In this document: positions 32,690 through 42,908 of the stretch, one piece after another
Position numbering within the stretch: the stretch's first letter is position 1
Layout of the letters: the number at the start of each line of letters is the position of its first letter
Assembly (NCBI GenBank): GCA_021292165.1
Contig: CM037876.1
Span: 281,950,521 to 282,014,520, forward strand
Source: Shinisaurus crocodilurus
Taxonomy: Eukaryota; Chordata; Lepidosauria; Squamata; Shinisauridae
Reading direction: 5' to 3'
Length of the DNA stretch: 64,000 nucleotides
Made by a program: the position numbers and the translations under genes
Notes under the pieces: model-generated
The model's input: the letters and a program-made list of their open reading frames with translations, nothing else
Told to the model about the DNA's origin: nothing
Database searches by the model: none

Positions 32690-33395
32690 TCCCACTTTTC
32701 ATTTCATTTCATTTATTACATTTCTATACCATCCAATAGTCAAAGCTCTCTGGGCAGTTTACAAAGATTAAAAACCATAGAAATACATGTATGTAGTATC
32801 AAAACCAATTACATATAAAGAGACAACACACACACACACACACACACACATAATACATGTATATGTGTACACACACACACACACACACACACACACTTTT
32901 AGCACTCTACAATAAGAAATCCCAGGACCCGATTAAAAACTTTATCATAAGCTGCCAAATGCCTGAGAATAGTGGAAGATCTTAACTGGCACCGAAAAGG
33001 TAACACTGTTGGCCCCAGGCGGGCCTTACTTAGGAGAGCGTTCCATAATTGGGTGGCCGCCACTCCCTTTTTGCCCTCTCCCTTTTTGCCACGTCCCTCG
33101 GAGGACGTGCCTGGAGGAGGGCCTCAGCAAAAAGTTCTTCGGGTGGTTTGCATAGTAAAAAGGTTACAAATCAACAAATCACATGTAGATCTTTCACCCT
33201 CAAGCAAAGGGACAGACTCCTTCACCTTATGCCTGATTAACTCCAGATTTTGTAGGTAAACACCTCCCTGGAAGCACCCCTCCCCCATGCCCTGCAAGAT
33301 CAAATTTGGGAATAGATCAGATAATGAGGGGGCGTACTTGCTGTCACACAGTTCTTTCCTCAGATGGCTGACATGAGGCATATACTACAGGAATT
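32690..33395. repeat. Unclassified interspersed repeat with (CA)n
   Basis: Contains ATTTCTATACCATCCAATAG, two (CA)n runs (32827-32850 and 32868-32896), and GCGGGCCTTACTTAGGAGAG, GTTCCATAATTGGGTGGCC. Collinear with 8560-9000. Confidence 0.55.
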
Positions 33396-33765
33396 CAGGA
33401 ACTTACGGTATTAGACCTATGAAAGAAAAGAAACAGAATATATAATGTCTTGGATAAACCAAATATGTACAATCATCCTCCATATGAATGGGCAAATGCA
33501 TCCAATATATGGCGTTTAGAGAACTAGCTCATGACAAGTCCTTGGGCCTTGTGTTCTAAACTGGTAGCACGGGAAGCTTGTAAGGCAGGGCTGTCTTCAA
33601 AATTCAAATAACATTTCACTGTGCTACAAAAGCTGCCTGTCCTGATCATGAGTTTGCTGTCTCTTCTGATTTTGACAGGCAATGAGTGCTGGGAAGCAGC
33701 ACAGGATGGAGGTGTTGGCGTGTGTAGATGGAGGGATGTGAACTGGACACACATCTAATATACAG

Positions 33766-33926
33766 GCCTGTGGCTCACGCTGGCTCAGCTTGGCTGAGCG
33801 TGGAAAGCTAAGCAGGGTCAGGCCTGGTTATTACTTGGATGGGAGACCCCTCCGCTAGTTTCCTGCATTGAGCAGGGGGTTGGACTCGATAGCCTTGTAT
33901 GCCCCTTCCAGCTCTATGATCTATGA
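33766..33926 (+). repeat. 5S rRNA-derived SINE with CR1 tail, copy B
   Basis: Same layout as 29238-29397: GCCTGTGGCTCACGCTGG, GGAAAGCTAAGCAGGGTCAG, TTACTTGGATGGGAGACC, then CTAGTTTCCTGCATTGAGC and GTTGGACTCGATAGCC, ending CTATGATCTATGA. Confidence 0.9.
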
Positions 33927-34120
33927 AATCTAACCCCGCTCTTCTTCACAATTCCACATCCAACTCCTCTTCAAAACAACAACTACACTGAAAACTTCAT
34001 TCGATCAGTTTCAGGAATTTCAGGGACTGTTCCAGGCATAAGTATTCAAAATGTTATTGTTTAGGGAGAGGGGAGTAAAAAAAAAACTAGAAATGACTCA
34101 TCCTAATGGAGCTTATACAG

Positions 34121-34537
34121 CAAGGATGGGCAACGTCCAGAAGTCCAGGGGGTATTTGCACACACCCCGACCCCACAGTGGGCCACATTCCATGGGGCAC
34201 TACACAGTCCATGAGGGGGGAAAGGCCCAAAATCACGAGTTTGGCACCACAATTCTGTGGAAAAGTGCTCCATAGCACCACCGAGTGCTACAATGGCTAA
34301 ATTTAGTTTGTTTGCAAGCCAAATTTGGCCAGTTAGGCACTCCGTAGCTGCTTCAGATACCATTATTTTTATGTATTTATTTTTAATTGGGTGGGGCAAT
34401 GGGAGCAAACAAGCTAAATTTGGTCTTTTGGGTGCTCCATAGCTGGTACGGATACCCTTTTTTATTATTTTGAGATGGCAGCAGGGGGCACAATGCAGGC
34501 TGCATGCATCCAGTGGGCCATGTATTGCCCACCCCTG
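34121..34537. mobile_element. hAT-like non-autonomous element, 417 bp
   Basis: CAAGGATGGGCAACG to ATTGCCCACCCCTG, flanked by TTATACAG (34113-34120) and TTATAGAG (34538-34545), one mismatch in 8. A shorter copy of the family is at 61292-61519. Repeated words GCTCCATAGC and AAATTTGG inside. No ORF. Confidence 0.85.
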
Positions 34538-34664
34538 TTATAGAGCATATAATCCTTGACTCTGTCAAACAACTACTATGACTACTACCTGGTTATGACC
34601 AACAGAACTGTGGCATGTAAATTAGTTGTAGAAGAAGGAGCTCTGATAGGTTCACTTGATAAGA

Positions 34665-34910
34665 GAGCCAGTGTAGTGTAGTGGTGAGAGTGTTGGACTG
34701 GGACTTGGGAGATCCGGGTTCTAGTCCCCGCTCGGCCATGAAACTCACTGGGTGACTTTGGGCCAGTCACTGACTCTCAGCCTAACCTACCTCACAGGGT
34801 TGTTGTTGTGAGGATAAAACGGGGAGGAGGAGGATTATGTAAGCCGCCTTGGGTTCCTTGCAGGAAAAAAGGCGGATAAATAAATATAATAAATAAATAA
34901 ATAAATAAAA
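34665..34910 (+). repeat. tRNA-derived SINE (main type), plus
   Basis: GAGCCAGTGTAGTGTAGTGG, B-box GGGTTCTAGTCCCCGCTC, GTGAGGATAAAACGGGG and an AATAAATAAATAAATAAA tail. Confidence 0.92.
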
Positions 34911-36679
34911 GAATGATATAAAATGCCCAAAACAAAACACACCACAACATTATGAACATCTTGGAGTATTGAATTAGTCTTTTGACTGTTGCTTTAAAAA
35001 GGCTTCCTTCCCATTCCAAACCCAGATGGTTTATGTAATTAGTATGCAGCAAGCAACTTGTCCCATAAAGATCTTAGTAATGGTTTATAGAAGCTCTGAA
35101 GTTCTGCAGAAAGGAAGATTGTACTTTTGTGGGAAATGTTTTCCTCACCTCCGTTAAAACACAAAACTAACTAATACAGTGCAGTAGAACTGGCCAATGA
35201 GCACACTCGCATATGTCCTGTTCCAGCTGCAGGGGGAGGGCCAGCTTTGCACGTGGTTGGAACACTTTGCTTTGTTTGACTACCCCAGGGTCCACTGACC
35301 TGGACTGTTACAAAGAATTCCAAGTACATTTATCCAGAATAATATTGGGATATGGGTGAGGTGAACGTGTCTATGCCAAGAGCTGAATTCTCAAGGCCAC
35401 ATTTTCAACATTTTAGTGTCTTAACCAAAAGAACCGAAAAAGACAAATAAGGGTTAAAAATGAAATCTATGTATTGCCAGATCATTTAAAAGGTCTTACA
35501 TGCCCCATGACTCACTGAACCAGTGTTTCAGAGGGGCTAATTGCTTTTGATATGGCATCTAAATAGAACAAATATCGATCCTGCAAGACCAGTGACAAAA
35601 CTCAGTCGATTTCTAAAGCATTCTGGATTTGGCCAAGTAATGCCCCACTTCACAGAGACTGTGGATTATAAACAAAAGAGCACAGTGAGGTTTTCGCACA
35701 AGATGAAGTGTGAAAGTGAGGGAAGCATCCAAGATAAGAAAAGCAGATGTGGTTGGATTGCAAACATGAGAACAAGAGGTCAGAAAGGAGCAGTGAAGTA
35801 AGTACAGGATAAAAATGGGGAAATGCACTGGTGGGACACAAATCCTGTGTAAATACTGGTAGGATATTGGTGACAGAGGCTATATATGGAAGGGTTATAA
35901 TTCCATTCCCAGCAGCATGGAATGAGTCCAGCCTCCGCTGAAGCAGGATTTTTAAGGAAATGAATGGAGATAGGAAATGGTGATTCATGATACTAAAGAC
36001 GAGATAGTGTTCTACAGAGGTCACCCAAGATCTACCAGTATCCACATGACTACAGAATTAGGCGCATTATTTTTTTAAAAAGAAAGGTGCCACGTTTGTT
36101 TGTTTCTATGTGGCTCATATTGGGAAGTCAGCCTTTGATTGAGACATCAAAGATGACTTTTGTGAAAGGGCCATCAAAGATAGAATTTACATATCACTGT
36201 CCTTTTGAATGGCGTCAGTTCACACATTTAACTGCAACTTAAGTCATCAAGTGTAGTGGAATCAAATGCTGCATGTGCATATGTGAAGAAGCCCTCTGTT
36301 TCATCCCTAACTGTACCAACATTCTCAGTACAGGGAAACCAGAGGATGGCTTGGCAAGCATGTGGTTGCATGACTGAAGGACAGGCTGGTCATAGGTGAG
36401 TTGATTGAGCATTTCCATTCCCTGGAGAACATAGTCCAGACTGGGGTTGAATGTCATTGGTGTCATGTAAGTGCCAGTCAAATTTAGAGAAAGGGACAAG
36501 AAGACAGGTCAGGAGCAAGCCAGCTACAGGCAGGATGCAAGGAAGGACTGCAAGTCAGTAGGCAGACTGAATTCAAAATACAAAGCAATGTTAGGTTAGG
36601 TAATTAAATGCTGTGGAGCAATTGAGGTTGTTACTATTAGACAATCCTAGATCAAGCAGGATTAACAGTGAGCACAGCC
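34911..36679. other. Unrecognised sequence
   Basis: Longest frames (131 aa on the minus strand at 35650-36045) show no known domain. No repeat was recognised. Confidence 0.45.
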
Positions 36680-36765
36680 CTACGTACGACTACTCAGAAG
36701 TAAGCCCCATTGAGTTCAATGGAGTTTACTCTAAGGTAAATGAGTATAGGATTGCAGCCTAATGA
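36680..36765. repeat. Common repeat with AGTAAGCCCCATTGAG motif, copy
   Basis: ACTCAGAAGTAAGCCCCATT, GAGTTCAATGGAGTTTACTC, then AGTATAGGATTGCAGCC. This is the cleanest copy of the family in the window. Motifs of this kind are widespread in squamate genomes, to my knowledge. Confidence 0.6.
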
Positions 36766-37365
36766 GTTAGGCCTACCAAGGAGCTTCCAAGTGACCAACT
36801 CCCTTGTGAAAAATTGGTAAAGGATACAGTCCACAAGCAACTAACCTACAGTAGTCCTATTGGCTTCAGAATAAATGTCATATAGATGGTAGTTCAAGAA
36901 ATACACGCCTGTTGGCATAATTTTTGAAGGAAGTTGAGGACCATGGTAGTAGAACAACAGATAAAAGCAGATCTTATTTCTCCCAGTTTATCTTACCACT
37001 AGATGAAATTTCCATACAATATATTTACAAGAATTATAACTGTTTGTGATTATATCCATGTTATGCGTTGTTGTCATAAAATTAATAAAAAGTTACAAAT
37101 GGCCATTCTGTATATTGTTTGTTATTTCTTAGGTGAGCATAGTCAGTTTTGTCATTGCTGTCAGACTTCTGTTCTTGATCAGCCATTTTTTTAATGTCAG
37201 GGGATTATGGTTAGGCTGCATCTATTCACCACAGTCTGTTCACCGCAGTTAATAAATTCCAAACTAACTTTCACATGACTCCGTCCAAAAACCAAGTAGG
37301 ACATTCAACAGGTTGCATGGCAAGCTGTATTTCAGATGCATTTTTTTTTTAGACAGAATTTTTTT
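36766..37365. other. Unrecognised sequence
   Basis: AT-rich; no gene or family recognised. Confidence 0.4.
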
Positions 37366-37367
37366 TC

Positions 37368-37466
37368 CTATAAATCCCAGCATCCGTCCACCCAGCCATG
37401 CTGGCTGGGGCACACTGGGCATTGTAAGACTTTTTTCTGCCTAAACTTGCATAGGATTGCACCCTT
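37368..37466. mobile_element. Diverged palindromic miniature element
   Basis: TAAATCCCAGCATCC and the right part GGCATTGTAAGACTTTTTTCTGCC...GCATAGGATTGCACCC match the arms of the palindrome at 45423-45552. Confidence 0.5.
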
Positions 37467-37705
37467 ATTTGTCCAACTCTGTATAGATATAAATTTTTGC
37501 TCACAAACTCATTATTTTGGGGCAGCTCCTTCTGAGACATAAAATAATAGCCTTTTTGTTGCATCTTATATACACAATGAAAACAACCTTATTGTTTTCA
37601 TTTGTGTATATCTTGCTAAAGGATTTAGATACCAACTCAAGATAATTTTGTACTATTTTTTTCTTGTATATTTCTTTACACAGTGCAAGGGTATAGTATC
37701 TCATA

Positions 37706-37759
<54 letters not shown>
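37706..37759. repeat. (GT)n(AT)n microsatellite
   Basis: A GT run followed without a break by an AT run, abutting the GGGGTCATTCC end at 37760. Confidence 0.95.
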
Positions 37760-37762
<3 letters not shown>

Positions 37763-38235
37763 GTCATTCCATGTAAAATCAACCAATGAATTTACCTGAC
37801 CGTCACCGATTTTGAAAAACTTGGTGAACTTGGTGAACAAGTTTTGGTGAACTTGTTTGGTCTGCTGAGAAAATAAGCTGCTCCAAAAATTGGACTTCTG
37901 GGACAAAAACTTTTTGGAGATATGGCAATCAAAAATATGAAGAAAAATGTTAATTTTTGTGTGTCGGACAACATTAAAATTGCAGTAATTCCATCATGGT
38001 GTTGATGGAAAGCCTTTGAAATGCTCTTTCATTTGATATGTAACATAAGTGGTTTTTTGGAATAAATATATATTCAAGGTCAAATAGTACATTTTGACCT
38101 TGAATTCCGCAAAAACTAAAAAAAAATTCTCCATGATTTTTGTTTTATTATTTCATCTGACAGTGCTTAATACATGTACCAAATTTTCAAAATGGGGTTC
38201 TTAACAGAAAACGAGTTACATCTTTTGTGGCGCTC
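37760..38235. repeat. GGGGTCATTCCATG end, direct repeat unit 1
   Basis: Begins GGGGTCATTCCATG, includes GGTGAACTTGTTTGGTC, AATAAATATATATTCAAGG, TGATTTTTGTTTTATTATTTC and ATACATGTACCAAATTTTC. The same words in the same order, more diverged, recur at 38438-38950. Could be the terminal region of a DNA element whose ORF is the relic at 39083-40970, or a younger short copy inserted next to it. Confidence 0.6.
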
Positions 38236-38437
38236 TGTGTGTATGTGTCATAGTTCATATGAATTGCTATCTCACTGTACGAATCTTAAGAAAATATGCA
38301 TTATCACTTAGGTTTTGAATAAAACATTGTGCACAAGTACAAGCTACCCTGTCATAATTGTGCAGCTCTGAATTAGGTATTCTTCTTCACAATAGCATAC
38401 TTCTGACATTTTGTGTAGAATAATGATACTTCCTCTG

Positions 38438-38950
38438 GGTGGTCATTCTGGTATGAAATCAATCAAAGAATATTTCCAACTGAAAGCAAATTGCTTAAGA
38501 TTTGGTGAACTTGTTCTGCTTATTAAAAAATAAGTTGCAGGGCCTATTGTTTTCAGAAGAATGAGGTTTAAAATATGTACTTTTAAAAATACAGGCATGT
38601 GGCTTACGCTGGCTCAGCTTGTCTGAGCGTGGAAAGCTAAGCAGGGTCAAGCCTGGTTGTTACTTGGATGGGAGACCCCTCCTCTAGTTTCCTGCATTGA
38701 GCAGGGGGTTGGACTCGATAGCCTTGTAGGCTCCTTCCAACTCTATGATCTATGAAATCTATGAAAAAAGGTACTCACCAGTATGCTTGGGGAAAACATG
38801 TTCATTTTATTTTTTTCAAATAAATATACAGAAGTTAGACCTTGAATAATGACAAAAAAACTCCTTTTGTTTTAAATAACGTTTAACATCCCTGGAAACA
38901 TGTACTTGATTTCAAAATGTGACTCTTACTAGCATAGTTATTTTCCAAGA
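38438..38950. repeat. GGTCATTC direct repeat unit 2, interrupted by SINE
   Basis: GGTCATTCTGGTATGAAATC, GGTGAACTTGTTCTGC, then after the SINE at 38595-38756 AAATAAATATACAGAAG, TTTTGTTTTAAATAACG and AACATGTACTTGATTTC. Collinear with 37760-38235. Confidence 0.55.
38595..38756 (+). repeat. 5S rRNA-derived SINE with CR1 tail, copy C
   Basis: GCATGTGGCTTACGCTGG, GGAAAGCTAAGCAGGGTCAA, TTACTTGGATGGGAGACC, CTAGTTTCCTGCATTGAGC, GTTGGACTCGATAGCC; ends CTATGATCTATGAAATCTATG, with a partial second ATCTATGA unit. It interrupts repeat unit 2, so it is younger than that unit. Confidence 0.9.
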
Positions 38951-39355
38951 CCGCTATTTACTTAGATGTGGGCTTGAAAAACCATTATTGTGCATAGATG
39001 AGATTTTCCATTTTACTTTTATATATACTGATCAGATTTTATGCAGTTCAAATATTACTTGCTAACATTTTGTTAACAAGTCTTAAATTAAGGAGCTTTT
39101 CATAACAGTAGTTTCTAGTCTTAAAGTTGCTGCTTGACACTCTTTGTCTGTTAGTGTATAGAAGTGCTCTGTTGGGCAACAAGGATCAGCTTTTGTCAAA
39201 ACATCTGAAGATGGAATCCATAGGACATCTTGTTTATCTGGATACATAAATGATTTTGCTGGTTTCAGCTGGGTGAAGAAAGCTCACTAACACTTCTGCT
39301 CTCTGATTATCTGTTTTTAAAACACAACCTAACCACCATTGTGAGATATAAACAC

Positions 39356-40346
39356 CAGGGATGTTGAAGAGTCCTTGGTCTCGAGTCACGAGTCGAGTCA
39401 CGAGTCTTTGGACCCGAGTCTCGAGTCCGAGTCCTTGGTCCAAAATGGTGACTCCCGAGTCCCGAGTCACTCCCAAAGCTGACTCCACGAGTCCCTATTA
39501 AAATCAATGGGGTTTTTCCCCAACAAAATAAGGCTACTTCAGATGTGTGGCTTAAATAAATTCTAGGCACAAGTGTGCCTTTTTATTTCAAAACTCTGCA
39601 ACTGATTTTGGCAAGAACGGACCAGGCAGAAAAACCCAAAATAACCAGGCAGGCAGAGGAGGCAGGGAACCCCAAAGCAGGCAGGCAGAGGCCTTTGTCT
39701 TGGACAATTTAACTGCTGAACTGGTCAAGAAGAGACCAGGCAGGCAGAGGAGGCTGGGAACCCCAGACAGGCAGACAGAGCCAGCCAAACCCAAAATGTC
39801 TGAAAGGTTGCATTTTAGAAAAATGATTTTAAAAAATAAACTTGCTGTACTTCCTAAAACTTATCCATGTTGCATTTGAGGAACATGATTTTTTCTAAAT
39901 GTTTGGCCCCCATTCTGGAACGGTGAGATCTCATCACAATTCCACCTTCACTGAACACCCGCTCCACTGGTGATGAACTGGCTGGAACCAGAAACACACT
40001 CAGAGCAGCCACACAGAGTAATCTCAGGTCCTTCTTCTGCCTCTCCCAAGTACGCAACACATCAATCAAAATAAATCTTGACACACTGTTGGGGCTGCAC
40101 TCCTGGTAGCCGTCCATAGTGGCCGAGCAGCAGCACACCTTGCTTCCATGCGCTCTTCGCCGGCAATCACGCTCCTCTCCACTCCTTCTGGCACAGCCCA
40201 GGGATGTTGAAGAGTCCTTGGTCTCGAGTCCCGAGTCAAGTCTCGAGTCCCATTAAAAATATTGGGACTCGAGTCCGAGTCGAGTCAGAGGGGGGACTCA
40301 GTCCAACTCACGAGTCGAGTCCTCGAGTCTGAGTCCCCATCCCTTG
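39356..40346. mobile_element. hAT element, 991 bp, perfect 8-bp duplication
   Basis: Ends CAGGGATG (left) and CATCCCTTG (right). ATAAACAC occurs at 39348-39355 and again at 40347-40354, an exact 8-bp duplication, the hAT size. Subterminal regions on both sides are packed with CGAGTC/GAGTCC words in both senses. A second CAGGGATGTTGAAGAGTCC begins at 40199, so the last 148 bp resemble a complete short palindromic derivative. The interior carries a transposase C-terminal relic (minus). It interrupts the ORF relic at 39083-40970. Confidence 0.92.
39854..40138 (-). pseudogene. hAT transposase C-terminal (dimerisation) fragment
   Basis: A 94-aa frame. Its second half holds the hAT C-terminal dimerisation signature: A-S-S-S-P-V-E-R-V-F-S-E-G-G, then R-S-R-M-G-A-K-H-L-E-K-I-M-F-L-K-C-N near the C-terminus. 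In complete hAT transposases this region helps form the active oligomer at the end of a ~600-aa protein. The N-terminal BED-type zinc finger and the rest of the catalytic domain are absent, so the element was non-autonomous when it inserted or has lost its centre. The surrounding 39590-39850 segment, rich in CAGGCAGGCAG repeats, encodes nothing recognisable. Confidence 0.9.
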
Positions 40347-41026
40347 ATAAACACATGTAACAAATCCTCGTATTTCTTGCAATTCCAGTTCCCCTTCTTT
40401 AATAGTCACTGTCTCTTTTCTGGATTCGCATTGAAATGAATATATTTTAGTAGCAACAGTGTGTTTTGTTAATGGAATTACAGCGTGAATTTTCTGTGTC
40501 CCAGGAATCGTCTTGAATTCTCGAAGCGACATTTCAGAAGCTTTTCCTTCCCGTTCATAATCTTTACTTGTGGTGTATTGAAATGCAACCTGTGTGATGT
40601 TCTCCTTTGCCCAATCAAAGAGCTGACGAGGGGTCATGATTTGTTTTTCATACGGATGCTGCAAACTTGCTCGAGCTGCTAACTTTTTCACAGTGCCACC
40701 CAAACCATCACAAGGCCCTTTACCATACGATGTGACAAAGAAGTGCCATTCTGCATCAATACCGAAATCTGACTTATGCTTACTTAAGTTGTTGAAAGTT
40801 TTTACCGTTTTTATACTGTGCTGCTGCACCATCAGGGAAATAATAGATCTTAGTTATGCTACCTGTAGAAATGGTGTGCAGGAATTCAACAATTTGAAAA
40901 GTCATGAACACATTGCAGCAGAAGTGGGGTCGGCACTTGTCACGGCTTCAGGCCTGCCTTTTTCTTTCTTATCAGAATCTGTGAATAAAGCTTGATTTAA
41001 TGTAGACATCCAAAGAGATATATCTC

Positions 41027-41273
41027 TGTGAAGGTTTGAGTTCTACCCATGCCTGGTTTGGTTTCAGCCTGAAGGCCCTGGAAGCTCCGGAAGGGAGGGG
41101 GTGGGCTTAAGTTTAATTTCCCTCCAAAAAAATTCTGTTTTAAGTGTGTATAATGGGGTGAAGTTATTGTAGGGAGGTACTGTAAAAGCCTCAGTAAAGG
41201 ATTTTGCTGACGAACTTCCGGAGTCTTCTTGTCATCTCTGCACACGTACTGGCTGGGGCAGCCATATCTGACA
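41027..41273 (+). mobile_element. Possible LTR-like 3' portion
   Basis: Has the layout of an LTR R-U5: TGTGTATAATGGGG, AGCCTCAGTAAAGGATTTTG, then ACTTCCGGAGTC and an end in ...TATCTGACA. No matching flanking duplication was found and the 5' limit is a guess, so this is weak. Confidence 0.3.
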
Positions 41274-42164
41274 GTATGTAGTTATAACATGCCAGAAGTA
41301 TCTATGTCTTTTTCACGTTCTTTATCTAATAAAATATACCATATTTTCCTTCAATAGGCATGCAGACTAGAACAACTGCACTCTTCTTTCAGTCATTCTA
41401 ATGGGGTTTTGTGGTGCTGCCCACGTCAGAAGCAATGAACTGGGTGAAATATTGGGGATGTATGAGAAATTCGGTCTGTCAAGGGCTTTTTAAAATGTAT
41501 TTACTCAATTCACATCTCCCAGACCCAAATGCAATTTGCAGTCAGAAAGCCGTACATTTCCGAGCTTGCAACATGTTCCACCAGGCAAAACATGTTTAAC
41601 AACATGCGCTGAGAATCCATTCCAAGATAAAGAAAAGCAACAAGTTAGGATTATAATAAAGTGAAGTTCTTGTGTACATTTTCAGACCAGATCAGGAAAT
41701 AGGAACCCCAGCCCCTGCTCTTCCTTTTTGTTACCAAGAAGAAAACAAACAAAAAACCCAGACTTTATTACCCAATCTGTGGTGTGTGTGAATGCACATA
41801 TTCAGGAATCCGTAGGACATTCCTCTGTAGAGTATGTTTGCATATATAAAGATTTGGGGAAGTTCTTACAAATATTGAGAGAGCTTTGGCTATTGGACGG
41901 TTTAGAAATATAAGGAATAAATAATATTATTCCCTTTCTCATTCTGATTCATTTCACACAGCATGCTAATGCTATATGCTTGCTTTGTTTATTTGTAAGA
42001 ACTGGACCGGAATTGTTGCTGTTTGTCTTCTTACAGTGAAATGCTATATATGTCTACTCGGAAGTGCGGCCCATTGAGTTCCATGACATAACATGCAAAA
42101 TATAAATTCCAATATTATTGATAGACTTCTTCACAGTCTATATTCCATCTACAAAAGTTCCCTA
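41274..42164. other. Mostly unrecognised; L2 tail fragment at 41878-41930
   Basis: GAGAGCTTTGGCTATTGGACGG at about 41878 matches the 3' UTR of the L2 copy at 20776; it is a short relic. The rest shows nothing. Confidence 0.4.
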
Positions 42165-42258
42165 AGGCTGCAATCCTACACCAACTTACCTGGGACTAAG
42201 GCCCATTGAATGCAATGGATCTTACTTCTGAGTAAACATGAATAGGATTGCTCTTTAA
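42165..42258. repeat. Common repeat (AGTAAGYCC family), minus-like copy
   Basis: GGCTGCAATCCTACACC, then TTACCTGGGACTAAGGCCC and TTACTTCTGAGTAAACATG with AATAGGATTGCTC. It abuts the TTAA element at 42259. Confidence 0.55.
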
Positions 42259-42692
42259 GGGAGCAATCCTATGGAGACGCCCGTAAGCCCCCAGACTCGG
42301 AGGTAACAGGCATCCAATGCCGAGTGGGAGGAGTGGCGGGGGCAATCTTCGCTTCTCTTCTCCTGCTGCTCTGCATTTTTGCTAGACATAGGGGGAGGGA
42401 AGGAGGCTGGAGTGGCTTCAGGATAGCTCATATCCTGGCTGCTCCAGTCTCCTCCCCACCCACCCCAAACTGCCCCCTTTGACCCTTCTCAGAGGTGACT
42501 TTCTGTTTCTGAACCTCTGGAAGCAGCCAGCAGCATGGTTCTTTGCATGTTGGCTGCACAGGGGCAGGGGAGAGGGATCAGAGCTCTGATTCCCAGCTCC
42601 GAGGTTGGAGCGCTGCCTCCGACCTCCAAGCCTGGAATCCGAACTATCCAATCCCCCCCCCCCGATGATGTCTAGGACCATAGGATCATTCC
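42259..42692. mobile_element. TTAA-flanked GC-rich element
   Basis: TTAA at 42255-42258 precedes GGGAGCAATCCTATGG; the right side reads GGACCATAGGATCATTCC followed by CTAA. The interior has GAGGTTGGAGCGCTGCC and TCCGACCTCC, of the same style as 2951-3416 and 54734-55182. Confidence 0.6.
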
Positions 42693-42735
42693 CTAAGTCT
42701 GATAGAAAGTATATCTATTTTGTTGTTAATATAAT

Positions 42736-42900
42736 CAGGACCGGTGCAAGGCAGTTTGGTGCCCTAGGCAAGATCAGATATTTAGTGCCCCCCCTTCCCA
42801 CTTGAGAGCGCTGTATTTTTTTTCAAGGCGTTTCTGGTGCCCCCTTTAGCCCTGCGCCCTAGGCAGCTGCCTAGTTGGCCTAATGGTAGCACCGGCCCTG
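42736..42900. mobile_element. hAT-like short element, perfect 8-bp duplication
   Basis: CAGGACCGGTGCAAGGCAG to GGTAGCACCGGCCCTG, 165 bp, flanked on both sides by AATATAAT (42728-42735, 42901-42908). Its ends match those of 27904-28392 in inverse orientation. Confidence 0.92.
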
Positions 42901-42908
42901 AATATAAT

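Larger units (their letters stand above)
39083..40970 (-). pseudogene. Broken ORF of unknown family, split by a hAT element
   Basis: On the minus strand a reading frame can be followed from about 40970 to a stop at 39083-39085 when the hAT block at 39356-40346 is skipped. Upstream, F-P-D-G-A-A-A-Q-Y-K-N (about 40815-40845) precedes W-H-F-F-V-T-S-Y-G-K-G-P-C-D-G and L-G-G-T-V-K-K-L-A-A-R-A-S-L (about 40650-40770), with a frameshift between them. Downstream of the insertion comes W-W-L-G-C-V-L, F-L-H-P and, after a second frameshift near 39241, D-V-L-W-I-P-S-S-D-V-L. I recall similar sets of motifs in uncharacterised animal proteins but cannot name the family; a transposon-encoded origin is possible because GGTCATTCC-type direct repeats lie beside it. 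At least two frameshifts and the insertion make it non-functional. Confidence 0.65.

Noticed and set aside
41027..41273. A second complete solo LTR
   Set aside because: U5-like wording and a CA end exist, but no matching target duplication or reliable left end was found, so it is kept only as a weak feature.
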